30,186 nucleotides of DNA from an uncultured Lachnospiraceae bacterium (GTDB lineage: Bacteria > Bacillota > Clostridia > Lachnospirales > Anaerotignaceae). Made by a program: the position numbers and the translations under genes. Below the pieces are notes generated by a model, which was not told where the DNA came from, did not search any database, and saw nothing but the letters and a program-made list of their open reading frames with translations. Numbering within the stretch: the first letter of the stretch is position 1; each line of letters begins with the position of its first letter. Shown here piece by piece: positions 19,407 to 25,731 of the stretch. The DNA lies in contig CALWSX010000167.1 of assembly GCA_944384285.1 (NCBI GenBank), positions 1-30,186 of the forward strand, given 5' to 3'.

Positions 19407-19435
19407 TTGAAAAACAAAGGTAAATGTGTTATGAT
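19407..19435 (+). promoter_or_regulatory. Promoter of the small membrane protein gene
   Basis: TTGAAA (19407-19412), exactly 17 bp, and TATGAT (19430-19435) with an extended TGT just before it. This is one of the best vegetative promoters in the window. It drives the gene starting at 19482, whose ribosome site is AGGGGG. Confidence 0.8.
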
Positions 19436-19481
19436 TTAAAAAATAAAATCTATTTATTTAGGATGAACAGGGGGTTATTGC

Positions 19482-19763
19482 ATGAGAAAATATATTGAAA
19501 ACGGATATCCTATCGCAACTATTAAAGATGCGGTTGAAGAAATTAAGAGAAGCCATGACAGAAGAACGATTTTTATTATTCTTGGTGTAATAATTACTGT
19601 AGTTTTCTTCCTTTCTCTTGGAGTTGTTTACTTATTGAAAAAAAGAGTAAAAGAAGAAGAAAATGACTGGTATGATGATTTTGAAGACGAATTCTTTAAT
19701 GAATATGAAGATGAAAATGAAGAAGTAAAAGACGTAGAACATGTTCCTACTACAGAAGAATAA
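19482..19763 (+). CDS. Small single-pass membrane protein with acidic tail
   Basis: I do not recognise the family. The 93-residue protein has a mixed-charge N-terminal part (residues 1-28), one hydrophobic segment at about residues 29-51 (IFIILGVIITVVFFLSLGVV), a short basic stop-transfer stretch (KKRVK) and a C-terminal tail of about 37 residues in which more than half are Asp or Glu. By the positive-inside rule the KKR side, with the acidic tail, should be cytoplasmic. It has its own strong promoter and its own terminator, so it is a stand-alone gene. The ATG at 19482 follows AGGGGG. The tail could bind a basic partner or metal ions; that is a guess. Confidence 0.8.
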   Translation: MRKYIENGYPIATIKDAVEEIKRSHDRRTIFIILGVIITVVFFLSLGVVYLLKKRVKEEENDWYDDFEDEFFNEYEDENEEVKDVEHVPTTEE

Positions 19764-19778
19764 TTTATAAGTTTAATA

Positions 19779-19817
19779 AAACGGTAATTACTAAAAGTAA
19801 TTACCGTTTGTTTTGTT
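19779..19817. terminator. Terminator after the small membrane protein gene
   Basis: A perfect 14-bp inverted repeat (AAACGGTAATTACT, 19779-19792, complement 19796-19809) with a three-base loop is followed by a broken T run (GTTTTGTTT). It lies 15 bp after the stop codon. The A/T-flanked symmetry may let it work in both directions. Confidence 0.88.
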
Positions 19818-19845
19818 TAAATAAGTTTTTAATTTAATAGTGTAA

Positions 19846-19876
19846 AAATAAAAAACCTCATTTAGAATGAGGTTTT
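19846..19876 (-). terminator. Terminator of perR
   Basis: The stem AAAACCTCATT (19852-19862) with loop TAG pairs with AATGAGGTTTT (19866-19876). Read on the minus strand it follows the perR stop within 10 bases and ends in a T-rich stretch. The genes on either side converge. Confidence 0.85.
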
Positions 19877-19883
19877 AAAAATT

Positions 19884-20315
19884 TCAACATAATTTGTCAT
19901 TTTCAAGTTTTTGACATTCAGGACAAATTCCATAGAAAATAAGCTGTTCGCTTTCTATGACAAAGTCAGTTTTGTCTGTAACAAGCTTTCTTATGTTCCC
20001 CAAATCTTCGACTTCAAAATCAAAAATTCTATGGCATTTGTTACACACAATATGAGGATGTGGCATAACATTTGCGTCAAAGTTAGAACATGTATTGCTT
20101 ATATTAAGAACTTGCACAAGACCAGCAGACACAAAAGTATCAAGAGTCTTATAAACCGTTGCAAGACTTATTGTAGGGTTTTCTTTAATAAGCTTATTGT
20201 AGATAGTTTCAGCATTTGGATGTTCTTTAGTGTTAGCAAGAATGTTATAAATAGAAATTCTTTGAGGGGTAACTTTTAAACCTTTACTTCTAATAATTTG
20301 CATTACATTGTTCAT
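19884..20315 (-). CDS. perR: PerR-type peroxide-sensing repressor (Fur family)
   Basis: A 143-residue Fur-family dimer. The winged helix is at residues 1-75 (KVTPQRISIYNIL, then ISLATVYKTLD). All five regulatory metal ligands of Bacillus PerR are found at a constant offset of five: His32, Asp80, His86, His88 and Asp99 (His37, Asp85, His91, His93 and Asp104 in Bacillus). The Asp at 99 favours PerR over Fur, which has Glu there. Structural zinc cysteines are C91-x2-C94 and C131-x2-C134. PerR with iron bound represses oxidative-stress genes until peroxide oxidises the metal-binding histidines. It is monocistronic, diverges from trmL, starts at ATG 20315 behind AAGGAG, and may regulate itself through the palindrome at 20365. 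Confidence 0.88.
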   Translation of the reverse strand: MNNVMQIIRSKGLKVTPQRISIYNILANTKEHPNAETIYNKLIKENPTISLATVYKTLDTFVSAGLVQVLNISNTCSNFDANVMPHPHIVCNKCHRIFDFEVEDLGNIRKLVTDKTDFVIESEQLIFYGICPECQKLENDKLC

Positions 20316-20361
20316 ATCAAAAACTCCTTATCGGATAATATAGATTCTTATTTACATTTTT

Positions 20362-20390
20362 ACTTTAATATATTATTAATGTTTAGTCAA
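20362..20390 (-). promoter_or_regulatory. perR promoter with overlapping palindrome
   Basis: On the minus strand TTGACT (20390-20385), a 17-bp spacer and TAAAGT (20367-20362) form a promoter. The 15-bp inverted repeat TTAATATATTATTAA (20365-20379) covers the spacer and the edge of the -10. It resembles a Per/Fur box in length and A/T content but differs from the Bacillus PerR consensus in several positions, so the operator call is tentative. Confidence 0.5.
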
Positions 20391-20417
20391 GATATTTTAA
20401 CATATTTTTTAAATAAC

Positions 20418-20446
20418 TTGTATAGAAATTTGTGGTATGTTAAAAT
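20418..20446 (+). promoter_or_regulatory. Candidate trmL promoter
   Basis: TTGTAT (20418-20423), 17 bp, and TAAAAT (20441-20446) with TGT directly before the -10. The transcript would have a leader of about 50 bases ending in the ribosome site GAAGGGA. Confidence 0.6.
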
Positions 20447-20504
20447 ATTTTAGAAATTTTTAATAAATTTGATTCTAATTAGTATATAAAGAAGGGAATA
20501 AAAT

Positions 20505-20993
20505 ATGAATATAGTTTTACTTGAACCGGAAATACCACAAAATGCCGGAAATATAGCAAGAACCTGTGCAGTTACAGGCTCAGTTTTACACTTAATAAAA
20601 CCTTTGGGTTTTTCTGTAGATGACAAACATTTAAAAAGAGCTGGTTTAGATTATTGGCATTATTTAGATATAAGATATTATGATGATTTTGAGGATTTTT
20701 TAAAAAAGAATAATAATCCTAAAATATTTATGGCTACAACTAAATCAAAGAAATTATATACAGAAGTTTCTTATGATAAAGACTGTTTTATTATGTTTGG
20801 AAAAGAGTCTGCAGGAATCCCTGAAGAGATTTTATTAAATTATAAAGATACATCTATAAGAATACCTATGTTTGGAGATACAAGAAGTCTTAATTTATCA
20901 AATTCAGTTGCAATAATAGTTTATGAAGCACTTCGTCAGCTTGATTTTCCGGACCTTGTAAAAGAAGGCCAGCTTCATAGATACAAATGGTAA
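20505..20993 (+). CDS. trmL: tRNA (cytidine/uridine-2'-O-)-methyltransferase TrmL
   Basis: A 162-residue SPOUT-class enzyme that methylates the ribose 2'-OH of the wobble base (position 34) in leucine tRNAs using S-adenosylmethionine. The length is that of the minimal YibK/TrmL group, without an extra RNA-binding domain. Visible motifs: PEIPQNAGNIARTCAVTG near the N-terminus, FGKESAGIPEE in the middle, and IPMFGDTRSLNLSNSVAI, which forms the knotted cofactor site. ATG 20505 follows GAAGGGA. It is transcribed alone. No convincing terminator was found in 20994-21099. Confidence 0.94.
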   Translation: MNIVLLEPEIPQNAGNIARTCAVTGSVLHLIKPLGFSVDDKHLKRAGLDYWHYLDIRYYDDFEDFLKKNNNPKIFMATTKSKKLYTEVSYDKDCFIMFGKESAGIPEEILLNYKDTSIRIPMFGDTRSLNLSNSVAIIVYEALRQLDFPDLVKEGQLHRYKW

Positions 20994-21099
20994 GTGTAAT
21001 TTTTAAAACTTATTGTTAAAAACTAACCCACAAATCTACATTTTATACCAAAATTTTATACGTTTTTTCTATGATATTGACGGTTTTTTTTAATCGTGC

Positions 21100-21128
21100 T
21101 TGACAATAATGTAGAGTAGGTCTAAACT
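21100..21128 (+). promoter_or_regulatory. Promoter of the CNNM/CBS protein gene
   Basis: A perfect -35 TTGACA (21100-21105), 17 bp, then TAAACT (21123-21128). The expected transcript start is near 21135. This bears on the start codon of the next gene: only about 11 bases would precede the TTG at 21146, but about 38 would precede the ATT at 21173. Confidence 0.7.
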
Positions 21129-21145
21129 TAATGTAAAATAGGTAA

Positions 21146-22504
21146 TTGTTGTTATATTTTGGGGGGATAGTTATTTTTATACTTAACATAGTTTATTTTA
21201 TTGTGTTGGTATTCTTCCTTTTCCTTTTTTCAATGTTTGAAAATGCCATACTTGGAAGCAATATAAATAAAATAAAGTCTCATGCTGAAGCAGGAGATCC
21301 AAAATTTATAATATTGAAAAAATATTCTAAATACAACACTAAAAATATTTGTACACTTCAGACATGGATAGTTTTTTTAAGTATTTTATCAGGTATAACC
21401 ATAATAAATATACTTAAAATATCTGCTTTTGAAATGGAAACGCCTTTGGTCTATATAATAGGTATGCTTTTTTTCCTGTTTTTGCAGACTGTTTTTGGTA
21501 TCATTATTCCTAGAGTGATAGCAATAAATAATCCGGAGAATATAGCATATCGTTTCAGACCTATTATATCTTTGCTTAGGATAGTTTCAAAGCCATTTGT
21601 ATTTTTGGAAAGTTTTTTTGCAAGAACGATTTTAAAATTGCTTGGAATAGATCCAAAACAGGCTGATTCTGTAATAACAGAAGAAGAAATCAGACAGATG
21701 GTTGATACCGGAGGAAAAACTGGATCGATAGATGAAAATGAGCAGGAAATGATTAATAATATATTTGAATTTGATAATACATCTGTAGATGAAATTGCTA
21801 CACATCGAACAGACATTGTTGCCATTCCTCTTTCAAGTACATTTGATGAAGTTAAAGAGGTTATGAGAGAAAGTAAATTTTCAAGATTTCCTGTATATAA
21901 CGAGACTATTGACGATATTGTAGGTATACTTCATATAAAAGACTTTGCAAGATACCTTTTTGATAAAGATGAAGAAACTGCAAGAAAAGAATTTGATCTT
22001 TTAAAACTTTGTAAAACACCTTATTTTATACCTTCATCTAAAAAAACAGATGAGCTTTTGGAAGAAATGCAAAAACAAAAGGTTTATTTGTCTGTTGTTA
22101 TAGATGAATATGGTGGAACTGTTGGAATTGTTACAATGGAAGACCTCCTTGAAGAAATCGTAGGTAATATTTTTGATGAATACGACGCTCTTGAGGAAGA
22201 AGATGTTTCTGTTGTAAAAGAGGACGTTTATAAAATAAAAGGTGCAACGGACTTAGACGAAGTGTCAGAAATTTTAGGAATAGATTTTTCAGAATATGAA
22301 GATGAATATGATACAATAGGGGGCTTCTTAATTGGTCAAATTGGAAGAATTCCTGAAGATGGTGAACAGCCTAAAGTAAGTTTTGGAGGGTATACTTTTA
22401 ATGTTGATGTATTTTCCGAAAAGAGAATCGAAGAAATTACAGCAGTAAAAGAAACAAAAAAAGAAATAAAAGAAGAACCTAAAGAAGAAATAACAGAAGA
22501 TTAA
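21146..22504 (+). CDS. CNNM/CBS-domain membrane protein (HlyC/CorC family)
   Basis: A membrane protein of the CNNM transporter family, thought to act in magnesium or other cation efflux. Layout: four hydrophobic segments in the first 150 residues (the first ends in FENAILGSNINKIKSHAEAGD), an acidic linker (ITEEEIRQMVDTGGKTGSIDENEQEMI), two CBS domains in the middle (from RTDIVAIP to about LLEEIVGNIFDE) and a C-terminal CorC/HlyC domain (YDTIGGFLIGQIGRIPEDGE). The tail is rich in Lys and Glu. The start is uncertain: there is no ATG before 21233, which would cut off the first membrane segment. The coordinate is the outermost TTG, but an ATT at 21173 lies six bases after a GGGGGG ribosome site and fits the promoter better. 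Confidence 0.9.
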   Translation: MLLYFGGIVIFILNIVYFIVLVFFLFLFSMFENAILGSNINKIKSHAEAGDPKFIILKKYSKYNTKNICTLQTWIVFLSILSGITIINILKISAFEMETPLVYIIGMLFFLFLQTVFGIIIPRVIAINNPENIAYRFRPIISLLRIVSKPFVFLESFFARTILKLLGIDPKQADSVITEEEIRQMVDTGGKTGSIDENEQEMINNIFEFDNTSVDEIATHRTDIVAIPLSSTFDEVKEVMRESKFSRFPVYNETIDDIVGILHIKDFARYLFDKDEETARKEFDLLKLCKTPYFIPSSKKTDELLEEMQKQKVYLSVVIDEYGGTVGIVTMEDLLEEIVGNIFDEYDALEEEDVSVVKEDVYKIKGATDLDEVSEILGIDFSEYEDEYDTIGGFLIGQIGRIPEDGEQPKVSFGGYTFNVDVFSEKRIEEITAVKETKKEIKEEPKEEITED

Positions 22505-22507
22505 TAA

Positions 22508-22544
22508 AAAACCGCTTTACTAAACTATAGTAAAGCGGTTTTTT
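22508..22544 (+). terminator. Terminator after the CNNM/CBS gene
   Basis: A 15-bp perfect stem (AAAACCGCTTTACTA, 22508-22522, complement 22528-22542) with a five-base loop, ending in a T run. It starts four bases after the stop. Confidence 0.92.
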
Positions 22545-22560
22545 ATGATAATTTTTGAAA

Positions 22561-22591
22561 CAAACAAAAAAGCTATCCTTTTCGGATAGCT
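22561..22591 (-). terminator. Terminator of secG
   Basis: AGCTATCC (22571-22578), loop TTTTC and GGATAGCT (22584-22591). Read on the minus strand it ends in TTTTTTGTTTG and follows the secG stop. Confidence 0.88.
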
Positions 22592-22597
22592 AAATTT

Positions 22598-22840
22598 TTA
22601 TGATACAAAGTTAATTACAAGAGCAAGGATCATAAAGAGAGCAGCTCCTATTTTTGTATATCTTTCAAGAGCGCCTTCCATAGAGTTGCCTTTGTTTTTG
22701 CTCCAGTATGAACCAGAACTTGATGAACCACTGATAGAGCCAAGACCTGCTGAACGGTTTGACTGTAAAAGAATAATGGCAGTTAAAAGAACGGCAATTA
22801 TTGCAAGAATAACGCATAAAACATATCCAATAGTAGTCAT
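22598..22840 (-). CDS. secG: Protein translocase subunit SecG
   Basis: An 80-residue membrane protein, the small auxiliary subunit of the SecYEG export channel. It has the typical two hydrophobic segments (about residues 4-25 and 63-79) joined by a Gly/Ser-rich loop with the family signature ILLQSNRSAGLGSISGSS. The ATG follows a GGGG ribosome site. It lies alone between its own terminator and about 90 bp of upstream DNA; on the minus strand a TATTAT -10 (22871-22866) and an inverted repeat ATAACAT-N4-ATGTTAT (22883-22900) are present, but no good -35 is seen. Confidence 0.95.
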   Translation of the reverse strand: MTTIGYVLCVILAIIAVLLTAIILLQSNRSAGLGSISGSSSSGSYWSKNKGNSMEGALERYTKIGAALFMILALVINFVS

Positions 22841-22930
22841 ATAGAAATACCCCTTTCATAATGGTATAATACAATCAGAAATATAACATATAAATGTTAT
22901 CATAAAACAATTATTTATTCAAGACTTTTA

Positions 22931-23812
22931 TTAATTGTTTTCAAAAACTTTTTTATAAAGTGCTTTTGCGGTTTTAGTTGAGGCAAGCCCTGCTTCTGCA
23001 GTTTCTTTTAAAGATTGACTCATAAGGTCACCAACATTTTTCATTGCAAGAATAACTTCATCAAGAGGTATAGCGCTTTCTATTCCGCTAAGTGCAAGTT
23101 CCGCTGCACAAAAAGCATTTGTTACGCCTCCGGCGTTTCTTTTTATACAAGGTATTTCAACAAGACCGGCTACAGGATCACATACAAGTCCAAGCTGATT
23201 TTTTATTGCGATTGCAGCAGCATTTGCAATTTGTGTTGGGGAACCGCCCAAAAGTTCAACTACAGCAGCTGCAGCCATAGCTGAGGCTGAACCACATTCT
23301 GCCTGACAACCTCCTTGAGCGCCGGAAAGACAAGCATTTTTTGCAATTACCATTCCTAAACCTGAAGCTGTAAATAATGACATAACAGCTTTTTTCTTAG
23401 AAAGCCCTTTTTTTCTTGCTACAGATATGACAGCAGCAGGAAGAATACCACAAGAACCGGCTGTTGGGCATGCAACTATACGACCCATTGCGGCATTAAG
23501 TTCAGAAACAGCAAGTGCATACATAATGGCTGTTGAAAATAAGTTACCGAAAGATGTAGTACCATTATTTAAGGCTTGTTTCATTTTAAATGCGTCTCCG
23601 CCGGAAAGACCGCTTGTTGACTTAATTCCTTCTTTGCAGCCTTCTTCGATAGATGCGCACATTATATCGTAATGTTTACACATTTTGTTATAAACTTCAG
23701 TTGTTGTTGTTTCAAGTTGTTCTGCTTGGTCTGCAAGAACAAGATCAGATATTTTTTTATTTTCTTTTTCTGCTGTACAAACAAGTTCAGCAAAAGATGA
23801 ATAACTTATCAT
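22931..23812 (-). CDS. sdaAA: L-serine dehydratase, iron-sulfur-dependent, alpha subunit
   Basis: The catalytic chain of the two-subunit L-serine ammonia-lyase, which turns serine into pyruvate and ammonia with an oxygen-sensitive [4Fe-4S] cluster acting as a Lewis acid. The 293-residue length is normal. Candidate cluster cysteines lie in ACPTAGSCG, GAQGGCQAECGSASAMAAAA and VCDPVAGLVEIPC, all typical of this family. ATG 23812 follows GGAGG at eight bases. It lies 22 bases after sdaAB in the same direction, so the two form an operon. The role is amino-acid fermentation in the cytoplasm. Confidence 0.96.
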   Translation of the reverse strand: MISYSSFAELVCTAEKENKKISDLVLADQAEQLETTTTEVYNKMCKHYDIMCASIEEGCKEGIKSTSGLSGGDAFKMKQALNNGTTSFGNLFSTAIMYALAVSELNAAMGRIVACPTAGSCGILPAAVISVARKKGLSKKKAVMSLFTASGLGMVIAKNACLSGAQGGCQAECGSASAMAAAAVVELLGGSPTQIANAAAIAIKNQLGLVCDPVAGLVEIPCIKRNAGGVTNAFCAAELALSGIESAIPLDEVILAMKNVGDLMSQSLKETAEAGLASTKTAKALYKKVFENN

Positions 23813-23834
23813 TTTTTTGTTCCTCCGAAAATGT

Positions 23835-24494
23835 TTAAACGGTTTTTAAGAAAGTGGAATGAATAACACCATCTATTTTTTCAATGGTTTCATTAAGGTC
23901 TGATATATTGTTACCTTCAATTTCAATAGTCATAATAGCAGTACCGCCTTTTTCAAGACGAGTGAGTTTAAAGTTTGCAATATTGATACCTTTTTTGCTC
24001 ATATAGTCGGTTACAGCAGCAATCATTCCTGGGGTATCTTTGTGTACAACTATTAAAGTGTTTTGTTGTCCTGTGATAGAAACTTCAAGACCATCAATGT
24101 TTGTAATAAGAATATTTCCTCCCCCTACGGAAGAGCCTTGAATATTTAAGGCACGACCATAAACTCCGTAAAGAGCCATTTTAACAGTGTTAGGATGTGC
24201 TCCATCTATTTTTTCGCATGAAATATTAATTTCAATATTATTTTTTTTGGCGATTTCTAAACTTTTTCTTATTCTTTCATCATCTGGAAGCATTCCCATT
24301 ATCCCGGCAATTACTGCTTTGTCTGTTCCATGTCCCTTATATGTTTTTGCAAAAGAACCATGAAATACAATGTCTGCTCTTTTTACTTCTTCTGAAAGAA
24401 GAAGCCTTGCAATATATCCAATTCTTACAGCGCCAGCGGTATGGGAACTTGAAGGTCCAATCATTACTGGGCCGATTATATCAAAAATATTCAT
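23835..24494 (-). CDS. sdaAB: L-serine dehydratase, iron-sulfur-dependent, beta subunit
   Basis: The regulatory chain of serine dehydratase, 219 residues. The N-terminal part has the family motif GPVMIGPSSSHTAGAVRIG and DGAHPNTV; the C-terminal 75 residues form an ACT domain (LIVVHKDTPGMIAAVTDYM), which in this family may bind serine as an allosteric signal. ATG 24494 follows AAAGGAGT. It precedes sdaAA by 22 bases. Upstream on the same strand is a long hairpin with a T-rich 3' side, then the DUF1858 gene, so expression may depend partly on readthrough. Confidence 0.95.
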   Translation of the reverse strand: MNIFDIIGPVMIGPSSSHTAGAVRIGYIARLLLSEEVKRADIVFHGSFAKTYKGHGTDKAVIAGIMGMLPDDERIRKSLEIAKKNNIEINISCEKIDGAHPNTVKMALYGVYGRALNIQGSSVGGGNILITNIDGLEVSITGQQNTLIVVHKDTPGMIAAVTDYMSKKGINIANFKLTRLEKGGTAIMTIEIEGNNISDLNETIEKIDGVIHSTFLKTV

Positions 24495-24530
24495 GAGATT
24501 ACTCCTTTAGCAGTTTTTTTACAGAAAAAT

Positions 24531-24591
24531 AAGGCATCTTTTCGGATTGTCTATTTTTAAAGGGCTTATATAGAATCAACCGAAAGATGCC
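24531..24591 (-). terminator. Long interrupted hairpin between the DUF1858 gene and sdaAB
   Basis: Read on the minus strand, GGCATCTTTCGG (24591-24580) pairs with CCGAAAAGATGCC (24545-24533) with one bulged A. The pairing continues inward as TTG-(AT)-TCTAT with ATAGA-CAA, so about 20 base pairs close a 15-base apical loop. The 3' side runs into TTATTTTTC. It sits just after the DUF1858 stop and 40 bases before sdaAB. It is most simply a terminator, possibly leaky; regulation by attenuation is possible. Confidence 0.7.
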
Positions 24592-24605
24592 TGTAAAAAT
24601 TAAGA

Positions 24606-24818
24606 TTATGCCTGTGTTTCTTCAAGGTATCTGTTGATATCTGCTACTAATTCATCACAGTCCATTCCGTGAACGAGGCAAGCTTCTTCGATAGATTCGC
24701 CTGCAGCAGAAGGACATCCAACACAATGCATACCGTGACCCATAAGAATTACGGCAATTCCTCTATCTATCATTAAAATTTCGCCTATAAGCATATCTTT
24801 TGTAACTACAACTGCCAT
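24606..24818 (-). CDS. DUF1858 redox-disulfide domain protein
   Basis: A 70-residue stand-alone DUF1858 protein (also called hybrid-cluster-protein-associated redox disulfide domain; related to the N-terminal part of ScdA/RIC-type iron-sulfur repair proteins). Key features: a V-T-K-D-M-L-I-G-E-I-L start, the GHGMHCVGCPSAAGESIEEAC core with Cys32-x2-Cys35 and the further cysteines 47 and 54. The family is thought to act in redox or iron-sulfur chemistry; no reaction is established. ATG 24818 follows GGAGG, and a TATAAT -10 lies on the minus strand at 24866-24861. Its neighbour is an iron-sulfur serine dehydratase, which would fit a repair or redox role, but this is inference. Confidence 0.85.
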   Translation of the reverse strand: MAVVVTKDMLIGEILMIDRGIAVILMGHGMHCVGCPSAAGESIEEACLVHGMDCDELVADINRYLEETQA

Positions 24819-24928
24819 TTCATTTTCCTCCGTTTTGACAAAATAATTTATATCTTTATAATTATAACCTATTTGTAAAAAAAAATAAAGAAATATTTTT
24901 ATATGAAAATATATATAAATAAAAAATC

Positions 24929-25122
24929 TGTGGACAAGTATAAACTTTTTATAAAAATAATTATACTTATCAACAACAAAAATGTGGATAAAGTGGATAA
25001 ATGTTTAAGACTTAATTAAATTTTTTCAATATATAGTATTCCCTTGAAAAATATAAGGAATACATAGTAGAATAAAGGAAAATGTTGATAAAATGAATTT
25101 AAGAATGTGAATTTGTGGATAA
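24929..25122. other. Cluster of six DnaA-box-like 9-mers
   Basis: The DnaA box is TGTGGATAA (TTATCCACA). Perfect copies are at 24983-24991 and 25114-25122. Near matches are TGTGGACAA (24929), TTATCAACA (24967, opposite orientation), AGTGGATAA (24992) and TGTTGATAA (25083). The first and second belong to a larger inverted repeat: the 15-mers at 24929-24943 and 24961-24975 are complementary at 13 positions. An almost pure A/T stretch (24840-24928) lies to the left and could unwind easily. Neither dnaA, dnaN nor rpmH is nearby, so this is not the standard origin context. It may be a secondary DnaA-binding locus or a DnaA-controlled regulatory region. Confidence 0.6.
25036..25073 (+). promoter_or_regulatory. 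Candidate promoter and inverted repeat before the UDG gene
   Basis: TTGAAA (25044-25049), 18 bp and TAGAAT (25068-25073). The inverted repeat GTATTCC (25036-25042) / GGAATAC (25057-25063) encloses the -35. DnaA-box-like sites at 25083 and 25114 fall in the expected leader, so bound DnaA could affect expression. Confidence 0.5.
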
Positions 25123-25135
25123 AAGAGGTGGATTT

Positions 25136-25711
25136 ATGGAACTTAATGAAATTAAACAAAATTTTTTAAATAAAATAAAAAATTCTGAGTTTTCTGAAAA
25201 TATTATTGTATTCGGTGAAGGAAATAAAAATGCCAAACTTTTTATGATAGGAGAGGCACCGGGAGGAGATGAAGAAAAACAACAAAGACCTTTTGTTGGT
25301 AAAGCCGGAAAAAATCTTGATGAATTTCTTTCTGTGCTTGAATTAAATAGAGAAGATATATTTATTACCAATGTTGTAAAACTTCGACCTGTAAAAATAA
25401 ATGAAGAAACAAAAAGAAAATCTAACAGACCGCCAAATAAAACAGAAATAGAATTTTTCTCACCGTTTTTATTTGATGAAATAGAGATGGTTAATCCTAA
25501 AATAATTATCACTTTAGGAAATGTACCTTTAAAAACAGTCCTTAAGGATAATAAAATTACTATAGGATCTGTTCATGGTACAGTTGTTGAGAAAGACGGA
25601 AGAAAATATTTTCCTCTTTATCATCCTGCATCAATAATATATAATAGAAGTCTAAAAGATACATATAATGAAGATTTATATAAATTGAAAGAGATTTTAA
25701 AAAGTTTATGA
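25136..25711 (+). CDS. Family-4-like uracil-DNA glycosylase lacking all cysteines
   Basis: A 191-residue protein of the uracil-DNA glycosylase superfamily, which removes uracil from DNA to start base-excision repair. Family-4-type motifs are present: GEAPGGDEEKQQRPFVGKAG near residues 40-60, NVVKLRP, LGN and a HPAS motif near the C-terminus. Family 4 normally has four cysteines holding a [4Fe-4S] cluster (an N-terminal C-x2-C, the Cys in K-C-R-P and one in the E-x2-C-x-P-F/Y-L stretch). Here the N-terminal pair is absent, the others are K-L-R-P and EFFSPFL, and the protein contains no cysteine at all. The start at ATG 25136 follows AGAGGTGG; a GTG at 25115 is in frame but lies in a DnaA box. 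Twenty bases separate it from the radical SAM gene. Confidence 0.85.
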   Translation: MELNEIKQNFLNKIKNSEFSENIIVFGEGNKNAKLFMIGEAPGGDEEKQQRPFVGKAGKNLDEFLSVLELNREDIFITNVVKLRPVKINEETKRKSNRPPNKTEIEFFSPFLFDEIEMVNPKIIITLGNVPLKTVLKDNKITIGSVHGTVVEKDGRKYFPLYHPASIIYNRSLKDTYNEDLYKLKEILKSL

Positions 25712-25731
25712 TTTAAAGAAAAGGGATAAAA

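Noticed and set aside
24840..25122. Calling the DnaA-box region the chromosome origin
   Set aside because: No dnaA, dnaN, recF or rpmH is nearby and strand layout does not switch here overall; the weaker claim of a DnaA-box cluster is kept.
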